Part shown: in pieces, positions 52,161-64,000 of the stretch
Layout of the letters: every line of letters begins with the position of its first letter
Position numbering within the stretch: the stretch's first letter is position 1
Assembly: GCF_000372365.1 (NCBI RefSeq)
Contig: NZ_AQUU01000014.1
Coordinates: forward strand, 1 to 64,000
Source: Aggregatibacter actinomycetemcomitans DSM 8324
GTDB lineage: Bacteria > Pseudomonadota > Gammaproteobacteria > Enterobacterales > Pasteurellaceae
Direction: 5' to 3'
Length of the DNA: 64,000 nt
Translations under genes and position numbers: made by a program
Notes under the pieces: generated by a model
Seen by the model: only the letters and a program-made list of their open reading frames with translations
The model's database searches: none
What the model was told of the DNA's origin: nothing

Positions 52161-52928
52161 CTAAATCTCATACTCCACGCAGACCGGAATTTTTGCCTGT
52201 AACAAGAATTGTTTGGTGCGTTCCTGTTGCGGGTTTTCAAAAAATTCACGCGCGCCGTTTTGTTCCACCACATTGCCGTCTGCCATTAAAATCACGCGAT
52301 CCGCCACGTCGCGGGCAAACTGCAATTCATGGGTGACGATAATCATCGTCCAGCCTTCCTGCGCCAGTAATTTCAAAGTTTGTAGCACTTCACCGACCAA
52401 TTCCGGATCCAGCGCCGAGGTGGGTTCGTCCAGCAGAATAATGTCTGGTTGCACCGCCAACGCGCGCGCAATACCGACACGTTGCTGCTGACCGCCGGAT
52501 AATTGGGACGGATACAAATGCATTTTGTCTTTTAAGCCCACTTTGGTGAGCAATTCCTCGGCGCGCTGTTCCGCTTCCGCCTTGCTTTTCTTTTGCACCA
52601 CAAGCATGCCTTCCATTACATTCTCAAGTGCAGTGCGGTGGGGAAATAAATTGTATTGCTGGAACACCATGGAAGAGCGGCGACGCAGCTTTAATTCGTC
52701 GGCTTTGCTGATTTTTTTGGCAAAATCCAATGCAAGGCTGCCGTCGGTGAAGTGCAACGTGCCCTGTTCGGCGCGTTCCAGTAAATTTAAACAGCGTAAA
52801 AACGTGGTTTTGCCGGAGCCGGAAGGGCCGAGAATCGCCACCACTTCGCCTTTTTGAATCTGAAAATCGATCCCTTTCAGCACCTGATTGCCGTTAAATG
52901 TTTTATGAATGTTGCGAACATCTAACAT
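52161..52928 (-). CDS. polar amino-acid ABC transporter ATPase (cystine-type)
   Basis: 255-residue ATPase of the GlnQ/TcyN family: Walker A LGPSGSGKTT, signature LSGGQQQRVGIARAL, Walker B ILLDEPTSALDPELV. Third gene of a binding-protein/permease/ATPase operon. Converges on tusB with 4 bp between stops. The substrate is inferred from its partners. Confidence 0.9.
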   Translation of the reverse strand: MLDVRNIHKTFNGNQVLKGIDFQIQKGEVVAILGPSGSGKTTFLRCLNLLERAEQGTLHFTDGSLALDFAKKISKADELKLRRRSSMVFQQYNLFPHRTALENVMEGMLVVQKKSKAEAEQRAEELLTKVGLKDKMHLYPSQLSGGQQQRVGIARALAVQPDIILLDEPTSALDPELVGEVLQTLKLLAQEGWTMIIVTHELQFARDVADRVILMADGNVVEQNGAREFFENPQQERTKQFLLQAKIPVCVEYEI

Positions 52929-52937
52929 GGGATTTCC

Positions 52938-53663
52938 TTAGGCTTGTAAGTGACGGGACAGGCGTTTTTCCAAGCGTTCCTGAGCAAATGACAAAACCAG
53001 ACAAATGCACCAGTAAATTAACGCCGCTTCGCTATAAATCATAATAAATTCATAGTTTTCCGCCGTGATGTTTTGTGCCACGCGGAACATTTCGGTCACC
53101 AGCACCAAAGAAGCTAACGACGTGTCTTTTACATTGCTGATGAAGGTGTTGGATAACGGCGGCACGGAGACGCGCAAAGCTTGCGGCATGATGGTGCGGG
53201 TGAAGGTTTGGAAATAGTTCATGCCGATAGAATAGGAAGCTTCCCATTGCCCTTTCGGGATGGATAAAATCGCTGCGCGAATGGTTTCCGACGCGTAGGC
53301 GCCGATATTAATGGAAAAGGCGATAATCGCCGTCGGAAAGGGATCCAGTTTAATGCCCACTTCCGGCAATCCGTAGAAAATAATGAAAATCTGCACCAAC
53401 ATCGGCGTACCGCGAATGATGGAAACATAGATGCGACAAAGCAGTTGCAACACAAGTAAACCGATGCTGCTTTTCGGCATGGTACGAATCACCGCCACAC
53501 CCAACGCAATCACTAAACCGGCAAAGAAAGAGATAATTGCCAACGGAATGGTTTTATCAATTGCCGCTTCCAACATAGGCCAAAAAGCGCTGATGGCTTC
53601 ATTGGCTCTTTCTGCATTCATAAAGGGAAGGGAGGCAAGAAAATTATTGAGTAATGTCATCAC
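52938..53663 (-). CDS. polar amino-acid ABC transporter permease (cystine-type)
   Basis: 241-residue permease of the His/Glu/Gln family with about five spans. The EAA-like loop [20 protein letters not shown] and [18 protein letters not shown] are standard for this family. Its start overlaps the upstream binding-protein gene by 20 bp. Confidence 0.9.
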   Translation of the reverse strand: MMTLLNNFLASLPFMNAERANEAISAFWPMLEAAIDKTIPLAIISFFAGLVIALGVAVIRTMPKSSIGLLVLQLLCRIYVSIIRGTPMLVQIFIIFYGLPEVGIKLDPFPTAIIAFSINIGAYASETIRAAILSIPKGQWEASYSIGMNYFQTFTRTIMPQALRVSVPPLSNTFISNVKDTSLASLVLVTEMFRVAQNITAENYEFIMIYSEAALIYWCICLVLSFAQERLEKRLSRHLQA

Positions 53664-54423
53664 CGAACCATTTAATTGAGATTTGCTTCAAGGTGCCGTC
53701 TTTTCGTAATTCTTCCAGCGCCTGATTGATTTTTTCCACCAACGGTTCTTCACCTTTTAACACGGCAAAACCGGAAGGCACTTTTTCATCGCGTTTTACT
53801 GCAATTTTTAAGCCGGCATTTGGTTGTTTTTTGAAGTAATCCAACACTGCTAATTGGTCGTTTACTACGGTTTGTGCACGATCTTGTGTGATGAGTTTCA
53901 AGGCTTGCGCCAAACCGTCCACCACGATCAATTCCGCGCCGTTGGCTTTGGCGATTTTGCCGTAGTTACTGGTTAAGGATTGCGCCGCTTTTTTGCCTTT
54001 TAAATCTTCAAATGCCTTAATGCTGTCATCGCCTTCTTTGGTCACGATAACCGCCGTGGAGTAGTTATAAGGTGTGGTGTAAAGGTACTTTTTCAAGCGT
54101 TCCGGACTTGGGCTGGTTTGGTTGGCGATTAAGTCGAAACGTTTGGCGTTTAACCCGGCGTACATGGAATCCCATTGGGTTTCGTTAAATTGAATTTTTA
54201 AGCCTAAACGTTGCGCCACAGATTCGATAATTTCCACGTCAAAACCGGTTAATTTGCCGCTGTCATCGTGGAAGGTGAACGGAGCGTAAGTGCCTTCCGT
54301 ACCCACTAATAAGGTTTTGGTTTTTTCCACGCGATCGGAAATTTCGCCTGCTGCCGCCTGCGTGGCGATGCCGAGGGCTAAACCGGTTAACAGTAATGTT
54401 TTTGCTAAAATGGATTTTTTCAT
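53644..54423 (-). CDS. polar amino-acid ABC transporter binding protein (probable L-cystine)
   Basis: 259-residue periplasmic SBP_bac_3 protein. Signal peptide ends at ATQAAA; mature part [57 protein letters not shown] and [10 protein letters not shown]. The last two segments resemble cystine-binding TcyJ/FliY proteins, so L-cystine is the best guess. First gene of the operon. Confidence 0.88.
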   Translation of the reverse strand: MKKSILAKTLLLTGLALGIATQAAAGEISDRVEKTKTLLVGTEGTYAPFTFHDDSGKLTGFDVEIIESVAQRLGLKIQFNETQWDSMYAGLNAKRFDLIANQTSPSPERLKKYLYTTPYNYSTAVIVTKEGDDSIKAFEDLKGKKAAQSLTSNYGKIAKANGAELIVVDGLAQALKLITQDRAQTVVNDQLAVLDYFKKQPNAGLKIAVKRDEKVPSGFAVLKGEEPLVEKINQALEELRKDGTLKQISIKWFGDDITQ

Positions 54424-54548
54424 AATTCGTTCCTTTATTTTGCTTAATAAGAGGAAAAGTGCGGTGGATTATTACAGTAAATCTGCGCCGAATAAAATAA
54501 TCATTTTCTCTATCGTATAACTAAAAGAAATAAAATTTGTCTACAAAA

Positions 54549-55844
54549 TCAACGGTATTTATCTAAGAAACGATAATAATTGACGCCAATTTTTAATGCC
54601 AGATTTTTCACCAATTTGCCGCCGAACACGGAAGGCACTTTTAATTTACTGAAAATCGTTAAACGCTCGTCGTTGCCTAAGATGGCTTCCGCCACAATGC
54701 GCCCCGCCAAACCGGTGAGCGCGACGCCGTGTCCGGAATAGCCTTGCGCGAAATAAATATGCGGCGAAATCCGCCCGAAATGCGGGTTGGAATTGATAGT
54801 CATGTCGATAGGTCCACCCCAGCCGTAGTCAATTTTGACCTGTTCCAACTGTGGAAAAACATGCAACATATTGCCGCGCATGACTTCAATCATGTCTTTT
54901 TCCGAACTGGAGTCACTGCCGAACAGCAAGCGATTATCGGCGCTTAAACGATAATAATCCAGTAAATAATTGCTGTCGCACACGGACATTCCGTTATTAA
55001 TCACCGAATCGGCGGTGGCTTGATCCAACGGTTCGGTGGCGATAATAAAACTTTCCACCGGAAGAATTTTGCGCGCAATACCGTGGTGAATGCTTTTCGG
55101 CAAGGCGTCAATATAGGCGTTGGTCGCTAATGCCACATCTTTGGCGATGACCGAACTTTGATCGGTGATCACTTCAATTTTCGTGGCTTTTTCCTGCAAA
55201 TCCACTACCGGCGACTGTTCATAAATGCGCACGCCCAGCTCCAAACAGGCTTTCGCCAAACCGAGACAATAATTGAGCGGGTGTAAATGCCCGGAATTAC
55301 TGTCGTACAACGCGCCGTAATAAATTTTGCTGCCCAGATGTTGTTCCAGCTTAGCTTTATCCCACAGTTGCATATTTTGATAGCCGAAAATCTCGTGGCT
55401 GGCTTTTTCGATCGCAATGAGATCGTCCATGCGGCGCTCATTTAACGCCAAGGTAGCATAGCCTTTCTTCCAATCGCATTGAATGCCGTATTTAGCAATG
55501 CGCTCATCAATAATCTCAATGGCTTCCAGCGACATCTGCCATAGCTTGCGGGCGGTGTCCAGCCCCACTTGCGCGATATATTCGTCGATGCCGTCTTCAA
55601 ACCCGTTAATCGCCTGCCCGCCGCTACGCCCCGATGCACCGAAGCCTACCCGCGCGCCTTCCAGCACGATCACGCTTTTTCCTTGCTCGGCAAGTTCCAA
55701 CGCAGTGGATAAACCGAAAAAGCCCGCGCCCACCACGCAAACGTCGGCAGATGCTTTTTGACTTAGCGATGGTAACTCAAAATGTTGGTTACGAGTGACG
55801 GAATAATAGGATTCAACATGTTCCTGATGTGAAAACGCTAGCAT
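54549..55844 (-). CDS. FAD-dependent amine/amino-acid oxidoreductase (PuuB-like)
   Basis: 431-residue DAO-family flavoprotein. The FAD fold is ADVCVVGAGFFGLSTALELA, with GFGASGRSGGQAINGFEDG and the C-terminal YFAQGYSGHGVALTGLAGRI. Nearest known relatives are gamma-glutamylputrescine oxidase PuuB/OrdL. No puu genes sit nearby, so the substrate is open. The start at 55844 is chosen because the frame upstream lacks a ribosome site and family similarity. Confidence 0.8.
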   Translation of the reverse strand: MLAFSHQEHVESYYSVTRNQHFELPSLSQKASADVCVVGAGFFGLSTALELAEQGKSVIVLEGARVGFGASGRSGGQAINGFEDGIDEYIAQVGLDTARKLWQMSLEAIEIIDERIAKYGIQCDWKKGYATLALNERRMDDLIAIEKASHEIFGYQNMQLWDKAKLEQHLGSKIYYGALYDSNSGHLHPLNYCLGLAKACLELGVRIYEQSPVVDLQEKATKIEVITDQSSVIAKDVALATNAYIDALPKSIHHGIARKILPVESFIIATEPLDQATADSVINNGMSVCDSNYLLDYYRLSADNRLLFGSDSSSEKDMIEVMRGNMLHVFPQLEQVKIDYGWGGPIDMTINSNPHFGRISPHIYFAQGYSGHGVALTGLAGRIVAEAILGNDERLTIFSKLKVPSVFGGKLVKNLALKIGVNYYRFLDKYR

Positions 55845-55968
55845 AAAAAAAGCCTGTAATGGAAAGTGGGAGCATATTACTACGCAAGGGGGAGAAGTCA
55901 ATATTTGTACGACAGACAAGCAAAAGTGCGGTCATAAAAAAATGTATTTTACACCGCACCTATCAAGA

Positions 55969-57333
55969 TTATTGCAATGCCTTCAGCGCTTCTTGATATT
56001 CTTTCGATTGCTCTAACAAAATCTTAGCGGCTTCGCGCAGTTTATCCACATCAGATTCAGGCAAATAGAAAGAGGTGCCGATATGTAACACATCGGTTTT
56101 TAACTGTCCTTCAGGCAGATTCCGCAAACTCAAATTCACAAAATAAATCTTAATTTTTACGTCTTTTTTGCGCTTGGTGTAAGCATTCCATTGGTCGGCA
56201 AATTTTTGTGAATATTGCAATGTGGATTCCGTCGCTTTATCAATAGGCACACTGATAACTGTATTAACCACTTCTTTCACGCCCGGCACATCCGCCGATT
56301 TATCTATCTGACTGGTATTTTCGTTTTGCGCATTCACATTCACCACCACAATATTGCGCAAATTGGACTTTTTCAATTCTGTATATAACTCATGCATACT
56401 CAATAAATTCGACATATCCAATAAACTCGCCAAGCCCAAATTGTCTGTCAAACCGCCGTCTACCAAATGTAAATAGGTTTTTTCGGGATTATTTTGATAG
56501 CGGGCAAAACGTTTTTCCATAGCATTAAAATTATTTAGCAGGAGCCAATAACCCGGCTGTTCGGTCAACATCGCTTTTTTGTTATGGATATGGCAAGATC
56601 CACCATGATTATTGAGCGTCACCGGCGAAAAAATTAACGGCACGGCGCTGGACGCCGCCACCGCGCGGGCAATTTCAATATCGTTTAAATCCAGACAAAG
56701 CCAATCAAAGAAATCTTGGGTAAAGGAGATTTTTTGCCCCATGGCCATGTCCGTGGCATTGATCACCGCAAAAGGACCTTTTCTATGTTGGGCGAGGTCG
56801 GCAAATTTTTTCCCTTTATATAACGCAAGATTCAACTGCTCCTGCAACAAATCGCTCCGCCCGAATTGCGGGGAGGTTAGCCGAGGCACGTTGCTCATGG
56901 AGAACACTTCGTTAATTACTTTCTTTTGAAAGTCCTTTTTCAAAAAGGATTCGTTAAATTTCGGGATCACATCCTGCCCTTCCTGTGCAAAATATGCCGC
57001 CAACACCGAACCGCCCGACACGCCGTACACCACATCAATATTTTGCAACAGAGTATCGCCTTTTTCCGTCGGTCGCACCGAGGCGTTTTTGAATTGCTCC
57101 AACATGCCGTAGCCCAAAGATGCCGCCCGCGAACCGCCGCCGGAAAAGGTCATAATCACCAGATTCTCTTTTTGCAACGCCTGCTGCATGACGTTTTCCA
57201 AACGATAACCGCTTTGCAGATCGATGTGTTCAATGGTTTTGGCAGGTTGATAAATGATGGAGTGGCAAGCGGTTAGCAACGCTAAACCGGCGGCGAGAAA
57301 GGTCAATCGGAAAGGAAAGTTCGCGCGTTTCAT
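55969..57333 (-). CDS. patatin-like phospholipase lipoprotein
   Basis: 454-residue protein with lipobox LTAC (Cys23), then a patatin domain: oxyanion loop GGGSRAA (65-71), nucleophile elbow GVSGGS with Ser106, and catalytic DGG at 292. The likely role is a membrane-anchored serine lipase or acyl hydrolase. Start 57333 (MKRANFPFRL) has AGGGAT upstream; an in-frame extension to 57450 is unlikely. No neighbour suggests a pathway. Confidence 0.85.
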   Translation of the reverse strand: MKRANFPFRLTFLAAGLALLTACHSIIYQPAKTIEHIDLQSGYRLENVMQQALQKENLVIMTFSGGGSRAASLGYGMLEQFKNASVRPTEKGDTLLQNIDVVYGVSGGSVLAAYFAQEGQDVIPKFNESFLKKDFQKKVINEVFSMSNVPRLTSPQFGRSDLLQEQLNLALYKGKKFADLAQHRKGPFAVINATDMAMGQKISFTQDFFDWLCLDLNDIEIARAVAASSAVPLIFSPVTLNNHGGSCHIHNKKAMLTEQPGYWLLLNNFNAMEKRFARYQNNPEKTYLHLVDGGLTDNLGLASLLDMSNLLSMHELYTELKKSNLRNIVVVNVNAQNENTSQIDKSADVPGVKEVVNTVISVPIDKATESTLQYSQKFADQWNAYTKRKKDVKIKIYFVNLSLRNLPEGQLKTDVLHIGTSFYLPESDVDKLREAAKILLEQSKEYQEALKALQ

Positions 57334-57430
57334 AACAATATCCCTTTGACGGATTTGGATAAAATTTATTCTACAACGCTTAGCAAGAAAGGGGAAAGTG
57401 CGGTGGATTTTTTCGGTGTTTTTATTTTGA

Positions 57431-57556
57431 AAATGTGATCGGTGTGGCAATTAAGGAACAAAATGTGAAGATACGCATGGTGTATTTACTCAAATTTACA
57501 AAGAAAATGGTGGTATACAGTATTGGTTTATAACAGAGAAAGGTATACAATCCTAA
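57431..57556 (+). pseudogene. possible remnant of a zinc-ribbon-like ORF
   Basis: One frame reads KCDRCGN, a TAA stop at 57452-57454, GTKCEDTHGVFTQIYKENGG and IQYWFITEKGIQS before a second stop. The paired Cys residues and the readable tail suggest a degenerate gene end just upstream of the Panacea gene. No family recognised. Confidence 0.25.
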
Positions 57557-57594
57557 GCCAAATTTTAGTTTATTATAGAATAAGGAGGTAAATT

Positions 57595-58037
57595 GTGGGT
57601 TATTCATCTATTGCTATCGCCAACTCATTCATTGGCAAGGCTAATATTGGAGAAATTTCTAATTTAACTCCAATGAAACTACAAAAATTAATGTTTTATA
57701 CGCAATCTTGGTATATTAAGCTTTATGGTAAGCCTTTGTTTGAGGGGGGGTTGAAAGATGGCAATTTGGTCCGGTGCTACCGGAAATTTACCATGAGTTC
57801 AAACCATTTGGTTCTCGAATTATCTCTAGTTTTGGTACTGATATATGGGGGAAACAGCAAATTATTAAAGAAAGTGATAAAGATACTCTGTTGTTTTTAG
57901 ATAAGATCATTGAAATATACGGTAAATTTGATGGACCTCAGTTATCTTGGATGACTCATCAACCTGAAACGGCATGGTCTATGGGACGTTTAGGAAGTGT
58001 TATTACTCAAGATGAGCTTTTTAATGGAAAAGTATAA
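57595..58037 (+). pseudogene. Panacea-domain (DUF4065/SocA-like) antitoxin, frameshifted at a poly-G tract
   Basis: From GTG 57595 (AAGGAGG ahead) the frame encodes AIANSFIGKANIGEISNLTP and MKLQKLMFYTQSWYIKLYGK, the Panacea domain N-terminus, then leaves frame after FEGG. The rest (WQFGPVLPEIYHEFKPFG to the stop at 58037) lies in the +1-shifted frame. A run of seven G at 57744-57750 is at the break; with eight G the gene reads as 147 residues (GVERWQFGPV). Panacea proteins (PanA) are known to neutralise many toxins, including RelA/SpoT-domain ones. Confidence 0.85.
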
Positions 58038-58039
58038 TA

Positions 58040-59163
58040 ATGTCCAGTATTGAGAATATAAAAACAGAATTTGAATTTAATTATGTTCAAAAAGGTGAGG
58101 CTGGTATCGAAAGTCCACCTTTTTTATTGCCTTCAAAATCATCAGTAGCCAAGGCTGGCGATTATTTAAGAAAAATATCTCAAAGCAATAATGAAGAAAT
58201 AGATCAAAAAAAATTAATACGCTTTATTACTATACTAGAAACATATAGAAGTTACCACTCATATAATATTTCAGTTTTTGAAAGACTACTGAATAAGAAA
58301 ATTCAGAGATTAAATCTATATGATAAATGTATCATATCTTCGCGCTCAAAAAGGTTTTCTTCAATTATACAAAAATTAAAAAGATTTCCTGATATGAAAT
58401 TATCTCGAATGGGAGATTTAGCTGGAGTTAGAATAATTTTAAAGAATATGGATGCATTGAGAGTGTTTGTTAGTGATAATTCAAATACAATCTGTGAACT
58501 TAGGAAGGAAAATTTCTTCTGTTATGTAAATAAAACGCATGGTTATATAGAAACTCCTAAAAAGATGGGTATAGAAGTGTACATCAAGTATTTGAAGATA
58601 AAAATTATAAACTAAAATTAGAGTTGCAAATTAGAACTCAGTTACAACATGAGTGGGCAACCATAGTTGAAATATTGGGCTCTTTGATGAAAACATCATT
58701 TAAAGTTGGACAAGGTGATGAGGGAATAAGATTATTTTTGAAATTATGTAGTGCATTATTTTCTTATCAGGAAGATACTCCAATAATAGAAGAGTTTAAT
58801 AATTTTTCTGTTGTGCAAATATGTGAAAAAATAAAAGAGTTAGATTCAAAATTAGGTGTAATAGATAAACTAAAAAGCGTTAGTGCTATTGATGTAGAAC
58901 ATAACCCTAGTGCAGCATATTATTTGTTAATATTAGATTTAAAAAAACATAATACTGAAATTAAAACTTTTAATGAGAATGAGAAATTTAAAGCTGAGCA
59001 GGTATACTCCCATTATGAACAAGATTCTTTTAAGAATGAATTTCTTGATGTGGTGCTAGTTTCGGTTGATGATGTAAACCAATTAAAAGATGCGTACCCT
59101 AATTATTTCTTAGATACAACTAGCTTCATAAATAGAATGGAAAACTTACTAATGAATAGATAG
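58040..59163 (+). pseudogene. RelA/SpoT-domain toxin (toxSAS-like), frameshifted at poly-A
   Basis: Starts 2 bp after the Panacea gene. The first part includes LSRMGDLAGVRIIL, an (R)xxDxxGxR synthetase motif. After YIETPKK the frame breaks at five A (58559-58563); with six A it continues DGYRSVHQVFEDKNYKLKLE and LQIRTQLQHEWATIVE, the remaining synthetase core, to the stop at 59163 (374 residues). Such single-domain synthetases paired with PanA act as toxSAS toxins that alarmone-modify or pyrophosphorylate tRNA. The AT content is clearly above that of neighbouring genes. Confidence 0.85.
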
Positions 59164-59274
59164 TAATTTTTTTGTTGCATACACTTCGTTTCTCCAAATA
59201 ATTTCAAGTCCAATTCCCGTACTTGCCCTCGGCTTTTAAAGCCTATAAAGTGCGGTCGTTTTTTCCGGCGTTTT

Positions 59275-61316
<2,042 letters not shown>

Positions 61317-61401
61317 ATTGCGGCGTATCCTTAACTTAACTCGAAATTGCAAGAATGATATACTAGCGCGCAATTTTTAGCGAACAAAAGAGACATTTTT
61401 T

Positions 61402-62772
61402 ATGACAACTCAAGCACTCAGCGTAGTAATTCTGGCCGCCGGCAAAGGCACCCGTATGTATTCCGATTTGCCGAAAGTGTTGCACCCTATTGCGGGCAAA
61501 CCCATGGTGAAACACGTCATCGACACCGCTAAACAACTCGGCGCGCGCAATATTCATTTGGTTTACGGACACGGCGGCGATTTAATACAACAACGCTTGG
61601 CGGGCGAACCGGTGAACTGGGTGTTGCAAACGGAACAACTCGGCACAGGTCATGCCATGCAACAGGCGGCGCCGTTTTTTGCCGATGACGAAAACATTTT
61701 AATGCTCTATGGCGATGCGCCTTTGATTACTAAAGACACCTTGGAAAAACTCATTGCCGCCAAACCGGACAACGGCATTGCCTTGTTAACGGTCGTGTTG
61801 GACAACCCGACGGGTTACGGTCGCATTTTGCGCGAAAATGGCAATGTCGTTGGCATTGTGGAACAAAAAGATGCCAACGTGGAACAGCTTAACATTCAGG
61901 AAGTGAACACCGGCGTGATGGTGTCCGACGGCGCATCCTTCAAAAAATGGCTGGCGCAGCTGGATAACAACAACGCGCAAGGCGAATACTACATGACCGA
62001 TGTTATCGCCTTGGCAAATCGCGACGGTTGCCAAGTGGCGGCGGTGCAAGCGGTGGATTTAATGGAAGTGGAAGGCGCGAATAATCGCCTGCAACTGACC
62101 GCACTTGAGCAATATTTCCAACAAAAACAGGCACGCGAATTATTGCTGGCGGGCGTGATGTTATTGGATCCGAACAGCTTCAAACTGCGCGGCGAATTGA
62201 GCCACGGCAAAGACGTGGAAATCGACATGAACGTGATTTTAAACGGCAAAGTGCGGTTAGGAAATCGGGTGAAAATCGGTGCAGGTTGTGTGTTGACTAA
62301 CTGCGACATCGGCGATGACGTGGAAATCAAACCGTATTCCGTGCTGGAAGATGCCTCCGTAGGCGCCAATGCCGCCATCGGACCGTTCTCCCGCTTACGT
62401 CCGGGCGCCGACTTGGCGGAAAACACCCACGTGGGCAATTTCGTGGAAATCAAAAAAGCGTACATCGGCAAAGGCTCCAAAGTGAACCACTTAACCTATG
62501 TGGGCGACGCGGAAATTGGCAAAGATTGTAACATAGGCGCAGGCGTGATCACCTGTAACTACGACGGCGCCAACAAATTCAAAACCACTATCGGTGACAA
62601 CGTGTTTGTCGGCTCCGACAGCCAACTCGTCGCCCCGGTCACCATCGAAAGCGGCGCTACCATCGGCGCAGGCTCCACCATCCGCTACGACGTCAAACGC
62701 GACGAACTGGTCACCACCCGCGTTCCGCAAAAACACGTCCAAGGCTGGGAAAGACCGACGAAGAAAAAATAA
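61402..62772 (+). CDS. glmU: bifunctional UDP-GlcNAc pyrophosphorylase/GlcN-1-P acetyltransferase
   Basis: 456-residue enzyme making UDP-GlcNAc for peptidoglycan and LPS. The N-terminal uridylyltransferase has [20 protein letters not shown] and [13 protein letters not shown]. The C-terminal left-handed beta-helix includes [20 protein letters not shown] and [20 protein letters not shown]. No lesion. Sits beside anmK-murQ, joining recycling to precursor synthesis. Confidence 0.97.
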   Translation: MTTQALSVVILAAGKGTRMYSDLPKVLHPIAGKPMVKHVIDTAKQLGARNIHLVYGHGGDLIQQRLAGEPVNWVLQTEQLGTGHAMQQAAPFFADDENILMLYGDAPLITKDTLEKLIAAKPDNGIALLTVVLDNPTGYGRILRENGNVVGIVEQKDANVEQLNIQEVNTGVMVSDGASFKKWLAQLDNNNAQGEYYMTDVIALANRDGCQVAAVQAVDLMEVEGANNRLQLTALEQYFQQKQARELLLAGVMLLDPNSFKLRGELSHGKDVEIDMNVILNGKVRLGNRVKIGAGCVLTNCDIGDDVEIKPYSVLEDASVGANAAIGPFSRLRPGADLAENTHVGNFVEIKKAYIGKGSKVNHLTYVGDAEIGKDCNIGAGVITCNYDGANKFKTTIGDNVFVGSDSQLVAPVTIESGATIGAGSTIRYDVKRDELVTTRVPQKHVQGWERPTKKK

Positions 62773-62793
62773 TCCATTGATTTGAATAGAAAA

Positions 62794-62830
62794 GAGCAAC
62801 ATAGCTTGGCTGTGTTGCTCTTTTTTTTTT
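62794..62830 (+). terminator. glmU terminator
   Basis: A 12-bp stem with one mismatch (GAGCAACATAGC / GCTGTGTTGCTC), loop TTG, followed by ten T. Confidence 0.93.
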
Positions 62831-62847
62831 AGGGAAATGCCGGACAT

Positions 62848-62890
62848 AAAAAGTGCGGTGAAAATTCACAGCGTTTTTCAACCGCACTTT
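62848..62890. terminator. inverted USS pair between glmU and the DUF218 gene
   Basis: AAAAAGTGCGGT ... ACCGCACTTT with a 20-nt loop between convergent genes; a likely terminator for the minus-strand gene. Confidence 0.55.
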
Positions 62891-62923
62891 GGCTCGGGAT
62901 GCGACCCAATTTGCATTACAGAA

Positions 62924-64000
62924 TTAATCTTGTAGTGCTCCGCTATTAAACATTGGCAAGCCCATGGTTTTCAGGCTGTCGTGATAGATTCCCAATAAAT
63001 CTTTTTCACTCACTTTTTGTAATTCGTCTAACGGTTTGTCTAGCGCCGCCACCGTTTCGATTTTGATGTTTTGCGGACCGGATTCCAAGGCGGCGATTTC
63101 AAACAACGCCTGACCGCGCCGCACATGGCTACCGGAGCTGATGAGGGAGGCGTGTTTGATATGGTGTTTCGCCAAGGCGTAACGGGAAAATAACGCATTT
63201 TCCACCGTTGAACGGGCGTAATTGTCGGCATAAATGCGTTTGGCATCGATGCCTTTGTTAATCAGCCATTGTTTCATTAATGCCCCTTCCGTACGATTAT
63301 TTTGCGGCACGCCGCCGGTGACAATAATCAATGCATCAGGATTTTGTTTGGCGATTTCCAAGGTTTTTTCCAAACGCTGAATCAAAATGTCGTGCATACT
63401 GCCGTCCGGATTTAACGCATAACCCAAGGTAATAATGGCGGAATCCGCCGGCAATTTATTCGCCAATTTATCGCTAATCGGTTGGCTTGCGGCGTTATCA
63501 ATAATCTTGAAGACCTGCTCCAGTTCCGCTGCTTTTTGCGGTGCCAGCGCTTTTAAGCGGGTGAAGTATTTGTCGGTTTCCCCTTGGTTTTGTTTAAAAC
63601 GATTCCACGCGGTTAAATAAATATGTGCTTTCACATCATCAGGCGCCACCGTGAGCACTTTTTGGTAAAGCTCGATGGCTTTGTCCGTATTGCCGTTGTA
63701 AATGTTGGCATTTGCTGCGCCGAACAGAAAATCAACGCGGTAAGGTTCCAATTCATAGGCTTCCAACAAAATCGCGGCAATGCGTTCCATGTTGCTTGGC
63801 AATTTTGCGGTAAAGCCCGCATTGGACACCCGCGCCGGTGAATTTTGGATTTTCACCGCCTGCGCGATTAAATCATCCACCACCTGCCGTTGGGTGAGTA
63901 ACTGTTGATAGTTTACCTGCGGTTCCAACACGGCTAACGGTTGTGTATTTGCCATGGTATTAAAAGCTAACGCGGAAATCATGGCAAACAATGAAATTTT
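62924..64000 (-). CDS. DUF218 (YdcF/SanA/ElyC-like) periplasmic protein, 5' end outside the window
   Basis: At least 358 residues; the frame stays open to the window edge (KISLFAMISALAFN), so the start and part of a signal peptide lie beyond 64000. A TPR-like N-terminal helical part (AIELYQKVLTVAPDDVKAHI) is followed by a DUF218 domain: IITLGYALNPDGSM, IIVTGGVPQNNRTEGALM, IYADNYARSTVENALFSRYA and SGSHVRRGQALFE. Such proteins are tied to envelope/peptidoglycan integrity; the reaction is not known. Confidence 0.82.
   Translation of the reverse strand, partial: KISLFAMISALAFNTMANTQPLAVLEPQVNYQQLLTQRQVVDDLIAQAVKIQNSPARVSNAGFTAKLPSNMERIAAILLEAYELEPYRVDFLFGAANANIYNGNTDKAIELYQKVLTVAPDDVKAHIYLTAWNRFKQNQGETDKYFTRLKALAPQKAAELEQVFKIIDNAASQPISDKLANKLPADSAIITLGYALNPDGSMHDILIQRLEKTLEIAKQNPDALIIVTGGVPQNNRTEGALMKQWLINKGIDAKRIYADNYARSTVENALFSRYALAKHHIKHASLISSGSHVRRGQALFEIAALESGPQNIKIETVAALDKPLDELQKVSEKDLLGIYHDSLKTMGLPMFNSGALQD

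Overview
The window looks like a chromosomal segment of a Pasteurellaceae bacterium of the Haemophilus/Aggregatibacter branch. The 9-bp Hin-type DNA uptake signal (AAGTGCGGT or its complement) occurs dozens of times in and between genes, often as inverted pairs that double as terminators. Gene content (xylose operon, mannose PTS, OxyR with a Prx-Grx hybrid, tusDCB, split cystine-type ABC genes) fits an oral Aggregatibacter-like species; the genus is an inference. The chromosomal origin lies inside the window at about 35.7-36.1 kb, in the classical mnmG-oriC-mioC setting.

Layout. 0-0.7 kb: an IS3-type remnant and a broken fic gene abut tRNA-Sec (selC), a typical island attachment site. 0.7-11.4 kb: D-xylose catabolism and uptake (xylBA divergent from xylFGH, xylR at the far end) interrupted by a patB/nhaC-type pair; xylH has lost its last membrane segment and nhaC carries a nonsense codon. 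11.4-15.8 kb: a DHA2-type efflux pump and a CRP-controlled mannose PTS (manXYZ). 16-23 kb: a type I restriction island (hsdR-rhuM-hsdS-hsdM) in which hsdR and hsdS are frameshifted. It carries three exact copies of a 12-mer that matches a Neisseria uptake sequence, so it was probably acquired from a commensal Neisseria. 23.3-36 kb: potD, the full atpIBEFHAGDC operon, rsmG, a redox-type hxlR/qorB pair inserted between rsmG and mnmG, mnmG, oriC. 36-46.8 kb: mioC, zapB, glpX, a small lipoprotein, yibN-secB-gpsA-cysE, dcuB, cydDC. 46.8-57.3 kb: fabR-oxyR divergent from a peroxiredoxin-glutaredoxin hybrid, slyX, fkpA, yheO-tusDCB, an amino-acid (cystine-like) ABC transporter, an amine/amino-acid oxidase and a patatin-like lipoprotein. 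57.4-59.2 kb: an AT-rich Panacea antitoxin/RelA-SpoT-domain toxin module, both genes carrying one-base homopolymer frameshifts. 59.3-64 kb: peptidoglycan recycling (anmK-murQ), glmU, and a partial DUF218/ElyC-type gene.

How it fits together. Most of the window is conserved housekeeping. Accessory DNA sits at four places: the selC 3' end, the xylH 3' end, the Neisseria-derived restriction island, and the toxin-antitoxin module. All four show decay (stop codons, frameshifts, truncation), as does the start codon of qorB, so the accessory genes here are mostly in erosion or possibly phase-switched off. Alternative explanations for the two homopolymer shifts are real phase variation or a base-calling error; the other lesions are not of the homopolymer type.
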